Assembly: GCA_910586765.1 (NCBI GenBank)
Contig: CAJUJJ010000013.1
Span: 1-64,000 of the forward strand
Length of the DNA: 64,000 bases
From: an uncultured Clostridia bacterium
GTDB taxonomy: Bacteria > Bacillota > Clostridia > Lachnospirales > Anaerotignaceae
Direction: 5' to 3'
Positions 27,553-35,484 of the stretch are shown piece by piece. Numbering within the stretch: the stretch's first letter is position 1; each line of letters begins with the position of its first letter. The notes beneath the pieces are model-generated. The model was not told the DNA's origin, did no database searches, and saw nothing but the letters and a program-made list of their open reading frames with translations. The position numbers and the translations under genes were made by a program.

Positions 27553-28390
27553 ATTATTATCATTATTTTCAGAAAAAAATATCGAAAAAATATTATCACT
27601 AGGTTATAAATTATTTTATTGTTTTGTTGTATTTGCTGTTTGTCTTTTTTTCATACAGTTAAGTCGAAAAGCAGTAAAACGTTTTTTAATGAAACAAGCT
27701 GAAAATAACAAAATGCCTGTTGATGAAAGAAAAGCAAATACTATTTATTCTATTGTATCTAGTATTATAAAATATCTGTTGTATTTTATTGCATTATGTA
27801 CTATATTAACAGAATTAGGCATTGAAAAAAGTTCTTTGATTGCTATTGCGGGAGCTGGTTCTGTTGCCATTGGTTTAGGTGCTCAAAATGTCATACAGGA
27901 TATGTTAGATGGTTTTTTTATACTCTTTGAAGACCATTTTGGTGTAGGCGACATCATAGAAATACAAGGGAAAACAGGTACTGTAGAAGCCATTACTATG
28001 AGAACTACTAAAATAAGAGATGCTAATGGTGCAGTGCATATTTTTCCTAATGGCTCTATTGGAAGCATTACAAATTACTGTAAAGACTATATCAATGCGA
28101 TTGTAGATATTGATGTTGACTACAATGAAAATTTAGAAAATGTCATAACAATATTAAAAAATGAAATGGAAAAAACAAAAGATATGCCATATATTTTGGA
28201 AACACCTGAAATATTAGGTGTAACAGAATTGGGAGCTTCTGCGGTAACAATACGTATTGTAGCGAAATGCCAAGTAAAACAAAATTGGGGTGTAGAAAGA
28301 GAACTTCGTTTACGTATCAAAAACAGATTAGATAGAGAAAATATTACAATACCATTTCCACAAACAACCGTGCATATGCAAAGAGAATAA
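27545..28390 (+). CDS. Small-conductance mechanosensitive channel (MscS family)
   Basis: A 281-residue channel protein that releases solutes on membrane tension. Three hydrophobic segments are visible: about 14-38, 75-98 and the pore-lining TM3 (AGAGSVAIGLGAQNVIQDML), followed by the beta and alpha-beta cytoplasmic domains with DGFFILFEDHFGVGDII. The start is TTG 27545, 7 bp after GAAAGGG. It is followed by the DUF951 gene 15 bp on, a pairing common in Firmicutes. Confidence 0.93.
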   Translation: MNELLSLFSEKNIEKILSLGYKLFYCFVVFAVCLFFIQLSRKAVKRFLMKQAENNKMPVDERKANTIYSIVSSIIKYLLYFIALCTILTELGIEKSSLIAIAGAGSVAIGLGAQNVIQDMLDGFFILFEDHFGVGDIIEIQGKTGTVEAITMRTTKIRDANGAVHIFPNGSIGSITNYCKDYINAIVDIDVDYNENLENVITILKNEMEKTKDMPYILETPEILGVTELGASAVTIRIVAKCQVKQNWGVERELRLRIKNRLDRENITIPFPQTTVHMQRE

Positions 28391-28405
28391 GAGGAGTGAT
28401 AAAAA

Positions 28406-28597
28406 ATGAATTTTTCAATAGGTGATAAAGTGCAAATGAAAAAACAACACCCTTGCGGTGGTAATGAATGGGAAATATTGCGAACAGGTATTGACTTTAG
28501 AATAAAATGTTGTAAATGTGGTCATCTTGTTATGTTGCCTAGACAAAAATTTGAAAAAGGCGTTAAAAAAATATTAGAGCAAAAACAAAGTGATTGA
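28406..28597 (+). CDS. DUF951 domain-containing protein
   Basis: A 63-residue protein of the widespread Firmicute DUF951 family. It contains the family-typical VQMKKQHPCGGNEWEILRTG stretch and CCKCGHLVMLPR, so the cysteines (CCKC and C at residue 17) may bind zinc. The function is unknown. The ATG follows AGAGGAGTG. It usually accompanies an MscS channel gene, as here. Its last codons form one arm of the hairpin at 28588-28617. Confidence 0.9.
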   Translation: MNFSIGDKVQMKKQHPCGGNEWEILRTGIDFRIKCCKCGHLVMLPRQKFEKGVKKILEQKQSD

Positions 28598-28617
28598 GGA
28601 AGTTTCCTCAATCACTT
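28588..28617. terminator. Hairpin holding the stop codons of two convergent genes
   Basis: A 14-bp perfect stem is formed by 28588-28601 and 28604-28617 with a 2-base loop. The DUF951 stop (28595-28597) and the nucleotidyltransferase stop (28608-28610) both lie inside it. A T-rich tract follows only on the minus strand, so it probably terminates the minus transcript best. Confidence 0.7.
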
Positions 28618-29258
28618 ACTATAATATTGCTTGCCCAATTCATTAAATTAATGGTATCACTCACTAAATTCTGCTGTAAAAATTCACGCTGTAAAGCAGA
28701 AAGTATAAAAACATCTTTTTCAGAAGTTATTGTTAATAATTCTTTTTTTGTTTTATTGTATATTCCTGTCTCTAAAAAATATTTTGCCTGTAATACAAAT
28801 ACAGCAGATTTATAAAGTGCTTTGCATATCTCCACACTTTTTTCATGAAGCATATTGTGACAAGCCGTATGATATATTGTACAAACTCCTGTTTTTACAG
28901 CTTCTTTTATTTTTTCCGTTGTAATGAGTGGCAATAGGTAATCCAATGTTCCAAATATAGGAGTAGTATCATAATAAAATTGAAACAATTCAGACGCTGT
29001 CCAATGTAATAACTCTTGTTTGCCTGAAACAAAACCACAAAGTTTTTCTCTGAAAGGCAGTTCATCAATCATATTGTTGTATTTTAATAACTGTTCTGTT
29101 TCTAAGCTTTCAAATATTACTACAATATCAATATCACTATTTTCTGTTGCTTCTCCTCGTCCGTAGCTACCCTGTATACCAAAAAAGAATATCTCATTTT
29201 TAAATATTTTTTCTAATTTTTGCTGAAACAAATTCAAATATTGTTGTATTTCTATCAC
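28608..29258 (-). CDS. Nucleotidyltransferase-domain protein
   Basis: A 216-residue protein with an N-terminal Pol-beta-like nucleotidyltransferase motif: GIQGSYGRGEATENSDIDIV near 28-47, with the GS signature and the DxD pair. The C-terminal half is helical, like the HEPN-like partner regions fused in some such proteins. Relatives include streptomycin adenylyltransferase-like enzymes and toxin-like MNTs. The substrate is unknown. The start is GTG 29258, 6 bp past AGGAGGTGA. It lies 13 bp downstream of pgeF in the same direction. Confidence 0.8.
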   Translation of the reverse strand: MIEIQQYLNLFQQKLEKIFKNEIFFFGIQGSYGRGEATENSDIDIVVIFESLETEQLLKYNNMIDELPFREKLCGFVSGKQELLHWTASELFQFYYDTTPIFGTLDYLLPLITTEKIKEAVKTGVCTIYHTACHNMLHEKSVEICKALYKSAVFVLQAKYFLETGIYNKTKKELLTITSEKDVFILSALQREFLQQNLVSDTINLMNWASNIIVSD

Positions 29259-29271
29259 AATAAATCACCTC

Positions 29272-30078
29272 CTATTTTAATGCAATAATGCCTGCCATAT
29301 TTCCTCTTTCATTTCCCATTACTCTATGAGAATAAAACAAATCTGTATGACACATTGTACAGATTTTAGACAACTCAATATTTTTTTGTTGTACACCACA
29401 GTTTATTAATATTCGTCTGTTTGTTTCCCATAAATCAATTTTATATCTTTCTGGTACAGTATCATTTATAATAACATCATCTGCAAATTCCAATTTTTGA
29501 CGAAATTCTTTTACAACAGGGTCATCTACTTGAAAACAGCATTGTCCTATAGAAGGTCCAATCCCTGCAATAATATCTTTAGCATTTGTACCATAGTTTT
29601 GCGTCATTTTTTCAATGGCTTTTTGTGCAATGCTATTGACGGTACCTCTCCAACCAGCGTGTACTGCACCAACAGCTTTATTAATAGGGTCTAAAAGCAA
29701 TATTGGCGTGCAATCTGCTGAAAATACTGTCAACTGTATTTCTGGGATATTTGTAATTAATCCATCTGTATCTTTTATGACACTTTTTTTTGTTACTCCC
29801 ATGCCTCTGTCTTGTTCTGTTACCACTCTAATATTTGTAGTATGTGTTTGATGACAAAGTACAAAGCTATTTTTATCAAAACCAAGTGCATCACAAACAA
29901 TATCATAATTTTGTAATACTTTTTCTCTTTGTTCTCCTCTTGTAAAACTCATATTTAATTCTGCATAAACGCCTGTACTTACACCTCCTATACGTGTGGT
30001 GATACAATGTTTTACCATATTTGTATTTTCTAAATTCTCAAATGTAATATATTTTAAATTATTTTTTTGACAAATCAT
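29272..30078 (-). CDS. pgeF: Peptidoglycan editing factor PgeF (multi-copper laccase-domain protein)
   Basis: A 268-residue DUF152/YfiH-family enzyme. The zinc/copper-site motifs are CHQTHTTNIRVV, VFSADCTPILLLD and VGAVHAGWRGTVNS near 75, 125 and 140. In E. coli this family removes misincorporated L-Ser from muropeptides and has purine-nucleoside phosphorylase activity in some relatives. The ATG follows AGGAG. It is one of three genes (rnhB-yraN, pgeF, nucleotidyltransferase) in a minus-strand unit. Confidence 0.92.
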   Translation of the reverse strand: MICQKNNLKYITFENLENTNMVKHCITTRIGGVSTGVYAELNMSFTRGEQREKVLQNYDIVCDALGFDKNSFVLCHQTHTTNIRVVTEQDRGMGVTKKSVIKDTDGLITNIPEIQLTVFSADCTPILLLDPINKAVGAVHAGWRGTVNSIAQKAIEKMTQNYGTNAKDIIAGIGPSIGQCCFQVDDPVVKEFRQKLEFADDVIINDTVPERYKIDLWETNRRILINCGVQQKNIELSKICTMCHTDLFYSHRVMGNERGNMAGIIALK

Positions 30079-30087
30079 ATTTTTCTC

Positions 30088-31230
30088 CTATTCTAGCCAA
30101 AAGGCATTTTCTATGTAACGAAAATAATATTTGTTCTGTTTTTCCAATATTTCTGCTACATCAAAACGCATATCAAAATCTATAATATTATTTTCTGATA
30201 TATAATATTTTGCTGTTTGAGCAATTCGTTTTTGTTTTTGTTGTGTAACTGCCTCACAAGGCTGACCATTTATTTCTGTTTGACGAAGTTTTACTTCAGT
30301 AAATACAATAGTGTTTTGTTTTTGTGCTATAATGTCAATTTCGCCACATTCACGGCGGAAATTTCTTTCTAATATTGTGTAACCTGCTTTTTGCATTTCT
30401 TTTACTGCTAAGAGTTCTCCTTTTGTGCCTTTTGCCCTATTATATGATTTTATTTCATTTTGCTCTGTAGAAATAATATTTTTTACAAATGTTTTTCTAT
30501 GTATCGCACAAATACCATACTGTTTTATTGCCTGTATATGTTCTTGTGAACCATAACCTTTATTTCTTTCAAAACCATATTGTGTATACAATTTTGAAAA
30601 TTCTTCCATAATAGCATCTCTTGTTACTTTTGCAACAATACTTGCTGCTGCAATAGAAATACTTTTGCCATCGCCGCCTATAATGCCCTTTTGAGGTATT
30701 GTAATATGGGGAATGTGTACAGCATCTGCTAATACAAATTCTGGTGTAACAGAAAGTTTATTTATTGCTTCTTTCATAGCTTCATAAGTTGCCTGCAATA
30801 TATTTATTTCATCAATACGTTGTGCTGATACAATACCTATACCATAACTAATTGCCTTTTCACATATCACATGATATAACTGTTGTCTTTTTTTCGCTGA
30901 AAGTTTTTTTGAGTCATTCACACCTTCTATTTTACAATTTTCAGGAAGTATTACCGCAGCTGTTACGACTGGACCAGCAAGGGGCCCTCTACCTACTTCA
31001 TCAATTCCTGCAACAATATGATAGCCTTTTTGATAACATTCTTTTTCAAATGTCAACATAGTATCTAAACGTAACTGCTCTTTTTGATAAGCCTCTATTT
31101 TTTTTTGATATTGGCAAATGACATTTTGTACTCCTTTTCTTGTGTCATTACAATATAGATTAATAAGAGCAGATATGTCTTGTATTGATGCAGATAAAAA
31201 TTTCGATTTAATTTCGCTTATGCTTTCCAC
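30088..31230 (-). CDS. rnhB: Ribonuclease HII fused to a YraN (UPF0102) nuclease-like domain
   Basis: A 380-residue two-domain protein. Residues 70-255 are RNase HII: the active-site GIDEVGRGPLAGP (D77, E78), D169 in LADAVHIP and GGDGKS are present, so it should remove ribonucleotides from DNA. Residues 265-380 are a UPF0102/YraN domain with ECGEIDIIAQ and TEVKLRQ, a PD-(D/E)XK-type nuclease signature. An extra helical stretch precedes RNase HII (1-65). In many Firmicutes the two are separate neighbouring genes. The start is GTG 31230, 6 bp after AGGAGGT. It is the first gene of the pgeF unit. Confidence 0.93.
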   Translation of the reverse strand: MESISEIKSKFLSASIQDISALINLYCNDTRKGVQNVICQYQKKIEAYQKEQLRLDTMLTFEKECYQKGYHIVAGIDEVGRGPLAGPVVTAAVILPENCKIEGVNDSKKLSAKKRQQLYHVICEKAISYGIGIVSAQRIDEINILQATYEAMKEAINKLSVTPEFVLADAVHIPHITIPQKGIIGGDGKSISIAAASIVAKVTRDAIMEEFSKLYTQYGFERNKGYGSQEHIQAIKQYGICAIHRKTFVKNIISTEQNEIKSYNRAKGTKGELLAVKEMQKAGYTILERNFRRECGEIDIIAQKQNTIVFTEVKLRQTEINGQPCEAVTQQKQKRIAQTAKYYISENNIIDFDMRFDVAEILEKQNKYYFRYIENAFWLE

Positions 31231-31347
31231 ATAGATACCTCCTTTTACATAAATTATTTTGCTTTAATAGTATATCACATATTTGATTTCTAAAAAATAG
31301 CAAGCACTATCATTTTTAAAATGACAGTGAATTTTCACAAAAATATA

Positions 31348-31378
31348 TTGACTTAAAGTGCACTCTAAGTAGTATAAT
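31348..31378 (+). promoter_or_regulatory. MerR-type promoter and operator upstream of aldo/keto reductase
   Basis: The -35 TTGACT (31348-31353) and -10 TATAAT (31373-31378) are separated by 19 bp, the overlong spacer typical of MerR-activated promoters. The spacer region holds an almost perfect palindrome, ACTTAAAGTG (31351-31360) and CACTCTAAGT (31361-31370), with one mismatch. It resembles MerR/NmlR/AdhR-type operators. No MerR gene is in the window. Confidence 0.75.
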
Positions 31379-31423
31379 TATTGTACTATGGTAAAAAAGA
31401 ATTTATACAAAGGAGGGAATATT

Positions 31424-32554
31424 GTGGTTTATAAAAATTTTAAACAATTAAAATTGTCAGCACTTGGTATGGGTTCTATGCGTTTGCCTTTGATAGAAGG
31501 AAATAATGCAAAAATAGACGAGCAAAAAGCAACAGAAATGGTTGCTTATGCTATGGAAAATGGTATTAATTATTATGACACTGCTTGGGGTTATCATGAC
31601 GGAAATTCAGAAATTGTAATGGGAAATATACTAAGTAAATATCCTCGTGAAAAATATTATTTGGCAACAAAATTTCCAGGCTATGATGTTTCTAATATGG
31701 ATAAAGTAGAAGAAATTTTTGAAAAACAGCTTGAAAAATGTAAAGTAGACTATTTTGATTTTTACTTATTTCATAATGTATGTGAATTAAATATTGAACA
31801 ATACCTTGATGAAAAATATAAAATACATGAATATCTTATGAAACAAAAACAAAATGGTAGAATTCGTCATTTAGGATTTTCTGTGCATGGCAGCTACGAT
31901 GTTATGAAACGCTTTTTAGAAAAATATAGAAAAGATATGGAATTTTGTCAAATACAATTAAATTACATAGATTTTTCATTTCAGCACGCTAATGACAAAA
32001 TAGAACTTTTAAAACAATATCATATTCCAGTTTGGGTAATGGAACCTCTTAGAGGAGGCAAACTGTGTAAACTTAGTGAAAATGATACAGAAACATTGAA
32101 ACAACTCCGAAAAGAAGCAGATGCTACAGAATGGGCATTTCGCTTTTTACAAACAATACCAGAAGTGACAATGATACTTTCTGGTATGTCCTCTTTGGAA
32201 CAAGTAAAACAAAATATAGAAATATTCCAAACAGAAAAGCCACTTAATAAAACAGAAAAACAAACACTGTTTACTATTGCTGATGGTATGCTAAATGGAA
32301 AATTACCTTGTACTTCTTGTCGTTACTGTACAACGCACTGTCCTCAGCAATTAGATATTCCTCGCCTTTTAGAACTCTATAATGAACATCGTTTTACAGG
32401 AGGAGGATTTATAGCCCCTATGGTAGTGGGAACACTTCCAGAAGAAAAACGTCCTAGTGCTTGCATAGGCTGTAAAAGCTGTGAAGCAGTTTGTCCTCAG
32501 CAAATTAAAATATCAGAAGCACTTGCAGATTTTTCAGCAAAATTAAAATCATAA
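31424..32554 (+). CDS. Aldo/keto reductase with two C-terminal 4Fe-4S motifs
   Basis: A 376-residue protein. The N-terminal part is an aldo/keto reductase barrel: LGMGSMRLP, YDTAWGYH (the tyrosine-aspartate region) and the later PVWVMEPLRGGKL. The C-terminal part has CTSCRYCTTHCP and CIGCKSCEAVCP, two ferredoxin-like clusters, as in related iron-sulphur reductases of anaerobes. The start GTG 31424 follows AGGAGGG at 6 bp; an ATG at 31388 has no such site. The substrate is unknown. It lies 21 bp ahead of a flavodoxin-like gene and is preceded by the MerR-type promoter, suggesting electrophile- or metal-stress induction. Confidence 0.9.
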   Translation: MVYKNFKQLKLSALGMGSMRLPLIEGNNAKIDEQKATEMVAYAMENGINYYDTAWGYHDGNSEIVMGNILSKYPREKYYLATKFPGYDVSNMDKVEEIFEKQLEKCKVDYFDFYLFHNVCELNIEQYLDEKYKIHEYLMKQKQNGRIRHLGFSVHGSYDVMKRFLEKYRKDMEFCQIQLNYIDFSFQHANDKIELLKQYHIPVWVMEPLRGGKLCKLSENDTETLKQLRKEADATEWAFRFLQTIPEVTMILSGMSSLEQVKQNIEIFQTEKPLNKTEKQTLFTIADGMLNGKLPCTSCRYCTTHCPQQLDIPRLLELYNEHRFTGGGFIAPMVVGTLPEEKRPSACIGCKSCEAVCPQQIKISEALADFSAKLKS

Positions 32555-32575
32555 TAATATAAAGGAGATAAAAAA

Positions 32576-33193
32576 ATGAATGTATTATTAATCAATGGCA
32601 GTCCTCACAAAAATGGAGCTGGTTTTACAGCATTAAGTGAAATGGAAAAAGTATTTCAAAAAAATGGTATTGATACAGAGTTAATACAATTAGGCAGTCA
32701 AGCAGTAAGAGGTTGTATGGCTTGTAACTATTGTGCATCACATGGCAAATGTACTATTGACGATATTGTAAATGAAGTTGCACCAAAATTTGAAAAAGCA
32801 GATGGTATTGTTGTTTCTAGTCCTGTTTATTATGCTTCTGCAAATGCAACACTGATTGCATTTTTAGACAGACTTTTTTATAGTACCTCTTTTGATAAAA
32901 CAATGAAAGTAGGAGCAAGTGTTGTGACTGCAAGAAGGGGAGGATTGTCTGCTACATTTGATGAATTAAACAAATATTTTACAATATCTAATATGCCTAT
33001 AGCACCTAGTCAATATTGGAATAGTGTGCACGGCAACAGTGCTGAAGAAGCTGCTCAAGACAAAGAAGGGCTTCAAACAATGCGTTCATTGGCAGAAAAT
33101 ATGTCATTTTTAATCAAAAGCATTGATTTAGGAAAACAAAAATATGGTTTGCCAGAAAAAGAAAATAAAATTGCGACCAGTTTTATTAGATAA
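32576..33193 (+). CDS. Flavodoxin family protein (NADPH-dependent FMN reductase-like)
   Basis: A 205-residue protein of the flavodoxin-like fold. The FMN phosphate loop is NGSPHKNGAGFTAL near 7-20. The CMACNYC pair near residue 47 is reminiscent of the iron-sulphur flavoprotein group, but the spacing fits FMN reductase-like NAD(P)H oxidoreductases. SSPVYYASANATLIAFLDR near 82-100 is typical of the family. It is probably cotranscribed with the aldo/keto reductase and may supply it with reducing power, an inference. The ATG follows AAAGGAG. Confidence 0.85.
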   Translation: MNVLLINGSPHKNGAGFTALSEMEKVFQKNGIDTELIQLGSQAVRGCMACNYCASHGKCTIDDIVNEVAPKFEKADGIVVSSPVYYASANATLIAFLDRLFYSTSFDKTMKVGASVVTARRGGLSATFDELNKYFTISNMPIAPSQYWNSVHGNSAEEAAQDKEGLQTMRSLAENMSFLIKSIDLGKQKYGLPEKENKIATSFIR

Positions 33194-33224
33194 AACACAA
33201 ATACTATAATAAGAGGTGATATAT

Positions 33225-33269
33225 TTGAAACGTTGCATTGTAGTATCTGGAATAGTTGCTTTCATATAA
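33225..33269 (+). other. Micro-ORF or gene remnant with a good ribosome-binding site
   Basis: TTG 33225 starts a 14-codon frame ending at TAA 33269 (KRCIVVSGIVAFI after the start). GAGGTG (33213-33218) is 6 bp upstream. It may be a tiny peptide or the stub of a lost gene whose start resembled M-K-R-C-I. Neither possibility can be settled from one copy. Confidence 0.3.
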
Positions 33270-33293
33270 TATACTAAATAAAGGAGAAATATT

Positions 33294-33923
33294 ATGACTA
33301 TTCCAGAAAAAAATATATATCCTCGCACAGGAGATAAACAAACAATTTATTTAAAAAATGTCATTACAGATGATACTATTATTGTTGGCGAATATACCAT
33401 GTATAATGACTTTGTAAATGACCCTAAATTATTTGAAAAAAACAATGTATTATATCATTATCCTATCAATCATGACAAATTAATCATAGGAAAATTTTGC
33501 TCTATTGCCTGTGGTGCTCGCTTTTTATTCAACAGTGCTAATCATAGTTTGTCTTCTTTATCAAGCTATCCATTTCCTATTTTTTATGAAGAATGGGGAT
33601 TGAAACGTGAAAATGTAACAGATGCTTGGGATAACAAAGGTGATATTGTGATTGGTAATGATGTTTGGATAGGCTATGAATCTGTTATATTAGCTGGTGT
33701 TACAATAGGAGATGGTGCTATTATTGGGACACGTGCAGTTGTCACGAAAGATGTACCACCTTATACTATTGTAGGAGGTGTGCCTGCAAAAATAATACGA
33801 AAACGTTATTCAGATGAAATCATTTCTGAATTACTTCATATCAAATGGTGGGACTGGGAAAAACAAAAAATTGCAAAACATATCAATGCTATACAACAAG
33901 GAAATATACAACAACTAAAATAA
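33294..33923 (+). CDS. CatB/Vat-type xenobiotic O-acetyltransferase
   Basis: A 209-residue left-handed beta-helix acetyltransferase. The hexapeptide region IGKFCSIACGARFLFNSANH near 63-82 carries the histidine (ANH) used by VatD and CatB enzymes, and IVIGNDVWIGYESVILAGV plus VGGVPAKIIRKR follow. Vat and XAT enzymes acetylate streptogramin A or chloramphenicol. Many genomic homologues have other or unknown substrates, so resistance is not claimed. The ATG follows AAAGGAG. A split terminator and a repeat element follow. Confidence 0.85.
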   Translation: MTIPEKNIYPRTGDKQTIYLKNVITDDTIIVGEYTMYNDFVNDPKLFEKNNVLYHYPINHDKLIIGKFCSIACGARFLFNSANHSLSSLSSYPFPIFYEEWGLKRENVTDAWDNKGDIVIGNDVWIGYESVILAGVTIGDGAIIGTRAVVTKDVPPYTIVGGVPAKIIRKRYSDEIISELLHIKWWDWEKQKIAKHINAIQQGNIQQLK

Positions 33924-33928
33924 AATAT

Positions 33929-33956
33929 AGCAGGAAATCTTTATTGATTTCCTGCT
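33929..33956 (+). terminator. Terminator-like hairpin after the acetyltransferase
   Basis: AGCAGGAAATC (33929-33939) and GATTTCCTGCT (33946-33956) form an 11-bp stem with a 6-base loop. Its T-tract is displaced, because the right arm is repeated at 34167-34177 beyond an inserted element. Confidence 0.65.
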
Positions 33957-34164
33957 CAGTCTGTCAAAAAACCTTGAGGGCTAGCCCTCAAACTCCTACT
34001 TCTTTCTTGAAAGAAATAAGCAAAGAACTTTTAAACGGAAACTTCGTTTCCTCAAAAACATTGATTTTATAAGGAAAAACGTTAGTTTTTCCAATAAAGT
34101 TTTTTGTCCAACTTTTTTAAAAAAAAGTTGGTGGGTTTGGGCAAGGCCCAAGGTTTTGACTTTT
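33957..34164. repeat. MITE-like 208-bp element with imperfect inverted ends and 13-bp direct repeats
   Basis: The stretch is flanked by TTGATTTCCTGCT at 33944-33956 and again at 34165-34177. Its ends are imperfect inverted repeats: the left reads GTCAAAAAACCTTGAGGGC and the reverse complement of the right reads GTCAAAACCTTGGGCC. Inside are successive hairpins: GAGGGC/GCCCTC, TTTCTTGAAAGAAA, GGAAAC/GTTTCC, GGAAAAAC/GTTTTTCC and CCAACTTTTTT/AAAAAAGTTGG. No transposase or coding capacity is seen. It accounts for nearly all of the 300 bp between the acetyltransferase and the next gene; the remainder to 34230 holds a ribosome-binding site only. Confidence 0.7.
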
Positions 34165-34230
34165 TTGATTTCCTGCTTTCGAATATAATAAAAAAATATA
34201 TTTTTTACATTACATATAAGGAGTGGAATT

Positions 34231-35376
34231 ATGAATTATCGCAAACTTGGCAAAACAGGTTTAGAAGTAAGCGAAATTGGTTTTGGCTGTGAGGGTTTTT
34301 TAGAAAAAGATGATGCTTTTACAAATGAAATGTTCTCACTTGCTTTAGAACACGGCGTAAATTGTATGGATATGTACAGTCCTAATCCAGATTTACATAG
34401 ACGTATTGGAAATTTCATTCATAACCAAAGAGAAAAATTTATATTGCAGGGACATTTGTGTACAATATGGCAAAATGAACAATATAAAGCAACAAGAAAT
34501 ATTTCAGAAGTTAAAATGGCATTTGAGGCAATGCTCAAAAACTTAAATACAGACTATATTGACATTGGTATGATACATTATGTGGACTCTCTCAGCACTT
34601 GGAAACAAATTGCAGAGGGAGAAATATTAAAATATGCACTAGAACTAAAATCACAAGGCAAAATAAAACATATTGGTATGAGCAGCCACAATCCTGTTGT
34701 TGCTTTAGAAGCAGTAAACAGTGGAGTAATTGAAGTGCTTATGTTTAGTGTAAATCCTTGTTATGACCTGCTCCCACCAGATGAAGATGTTGAAAAGCTG
34801 TGGGCACAGTCCAGCTATGAAAAACCACTGTTTAATTTAGACCCACAAAGAGAAAAATTGTATGAAACTTGTCAGCGTTTAGGTGTTGGTATTACAGTTA
34901 TGAAAGCATTTGGTGGAGGAGATTTACTTTCAGAATACTCTCCAGCAGGAAAAGCTATGACATCTAGTCAATGTATACATTATGCTTTGACACGTCCTGC
35001 TGTAGCAACTGTATTTTCTGGTGTTCGCAGTATGGAAGATTTAAAAAACTCATTACATTATGAATATGCTAGTGAACAAGAAAAAGATTATGCTTCTGTT
35101 TTTTCTACTTTTAACAATATCAGTTGGCAGGGACATTGTATGTATTGTGGACATTGTGCTCCTTGTCCTAAGGGCATTGATGTTGCTTCTGTTATCAAAT
35201 TTTTAAATTTGGCAAAAGCACAAGGCGAAATTCCTGAAACTGTTTTACAGCATTATATGGTTTTAAATGCCAAAGCAGGAGATTGTATAGAGTGTGGTGC
35301 TTGTGAAAAAAGATGTCCTTTTGGTGTTTCTATTATAGAAAGTATGAAAGAAGCAAAAAAACTATTTGGGCAATAA
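34231..35376 (+). CDS. Aldo/keto reductase with C-terminal ferredoxin-type clusters
   Basis: A 381-residue protein. The N terminus shows the family start YRKLGKTGLEVSEIGFG. The C terminus has CMYCGHCAPCPKGIDV and CIECGACEKRCPFGV, for two 4Fe-4S clusters. It is distinct from the iron-sulphur reductase at 31424, with low resemblance outside the motifs. The ATG follows AAGGAGTGG. There is no clear promoter between it and the repeat. The substrate is unknown. It is followed by the promoter of the small secreted protein. Confidence 0.9.
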   Translation: MNYRKLGKTGLEVSEIGFGCEGFLEKDDAFTNEMFSLALEHGVNCMDMYSPNPDLHRRIGNFIHNQREKFILQGHLCTIWQNEQYKATRNISEVKMAFEAMLKNLNTDYIDIGMIHYVDSLSTWKQIAEGEILKYALELKSQGKIKHIGMSSHNPVVALEAVNSGVIEVLMFSVNPCYDLLPPDEDVEKLWAQSSYEKPLFNLDPQREKLYETCQRLGVGITVMKAFGGGDLLSEYSPAGKAMTSSQCIHYALTRPAVATVFSGVRSMEDLKNSLHYEYASEQEKDYASVFSTFNNISWQGHCMYCGHCAPCPKGIDVASVIKFLNLAKAQGEIPETVLQHYMVLNAKAGDCIECGACEKRCPFGVSIIESMKEAKKLFGQ

Positions 35377-35401
35377 AATATCACATACTACTATGTATTC
35401 A

Positions 35402-35430
35402 TTTACAAAACAGTATGATTTTGGTATAAT
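35402..35430 (+). promoter_or_regulatory. Promoter of the Cys/His-rich secreted protein
   Basis: The -35 is TTTACA (35402-35407) and the -10 is TATAAT (35425-35430), with a 17-bp spacer. It is 54 bp upstream of the start codon. Confidence 0.65.
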
Positions 35431-35484
35431 GTTAATATGATGAAATATTTCATATGATTAAAATGCAGAAAGGAGGCGTTTGCT

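Noticed and set aside
34104..34292. 62-codon frame across the MITE-like element into the next gene
   Set aside because: No ribosome-binding site or recognisable product; it spans hairpins of the repeat.
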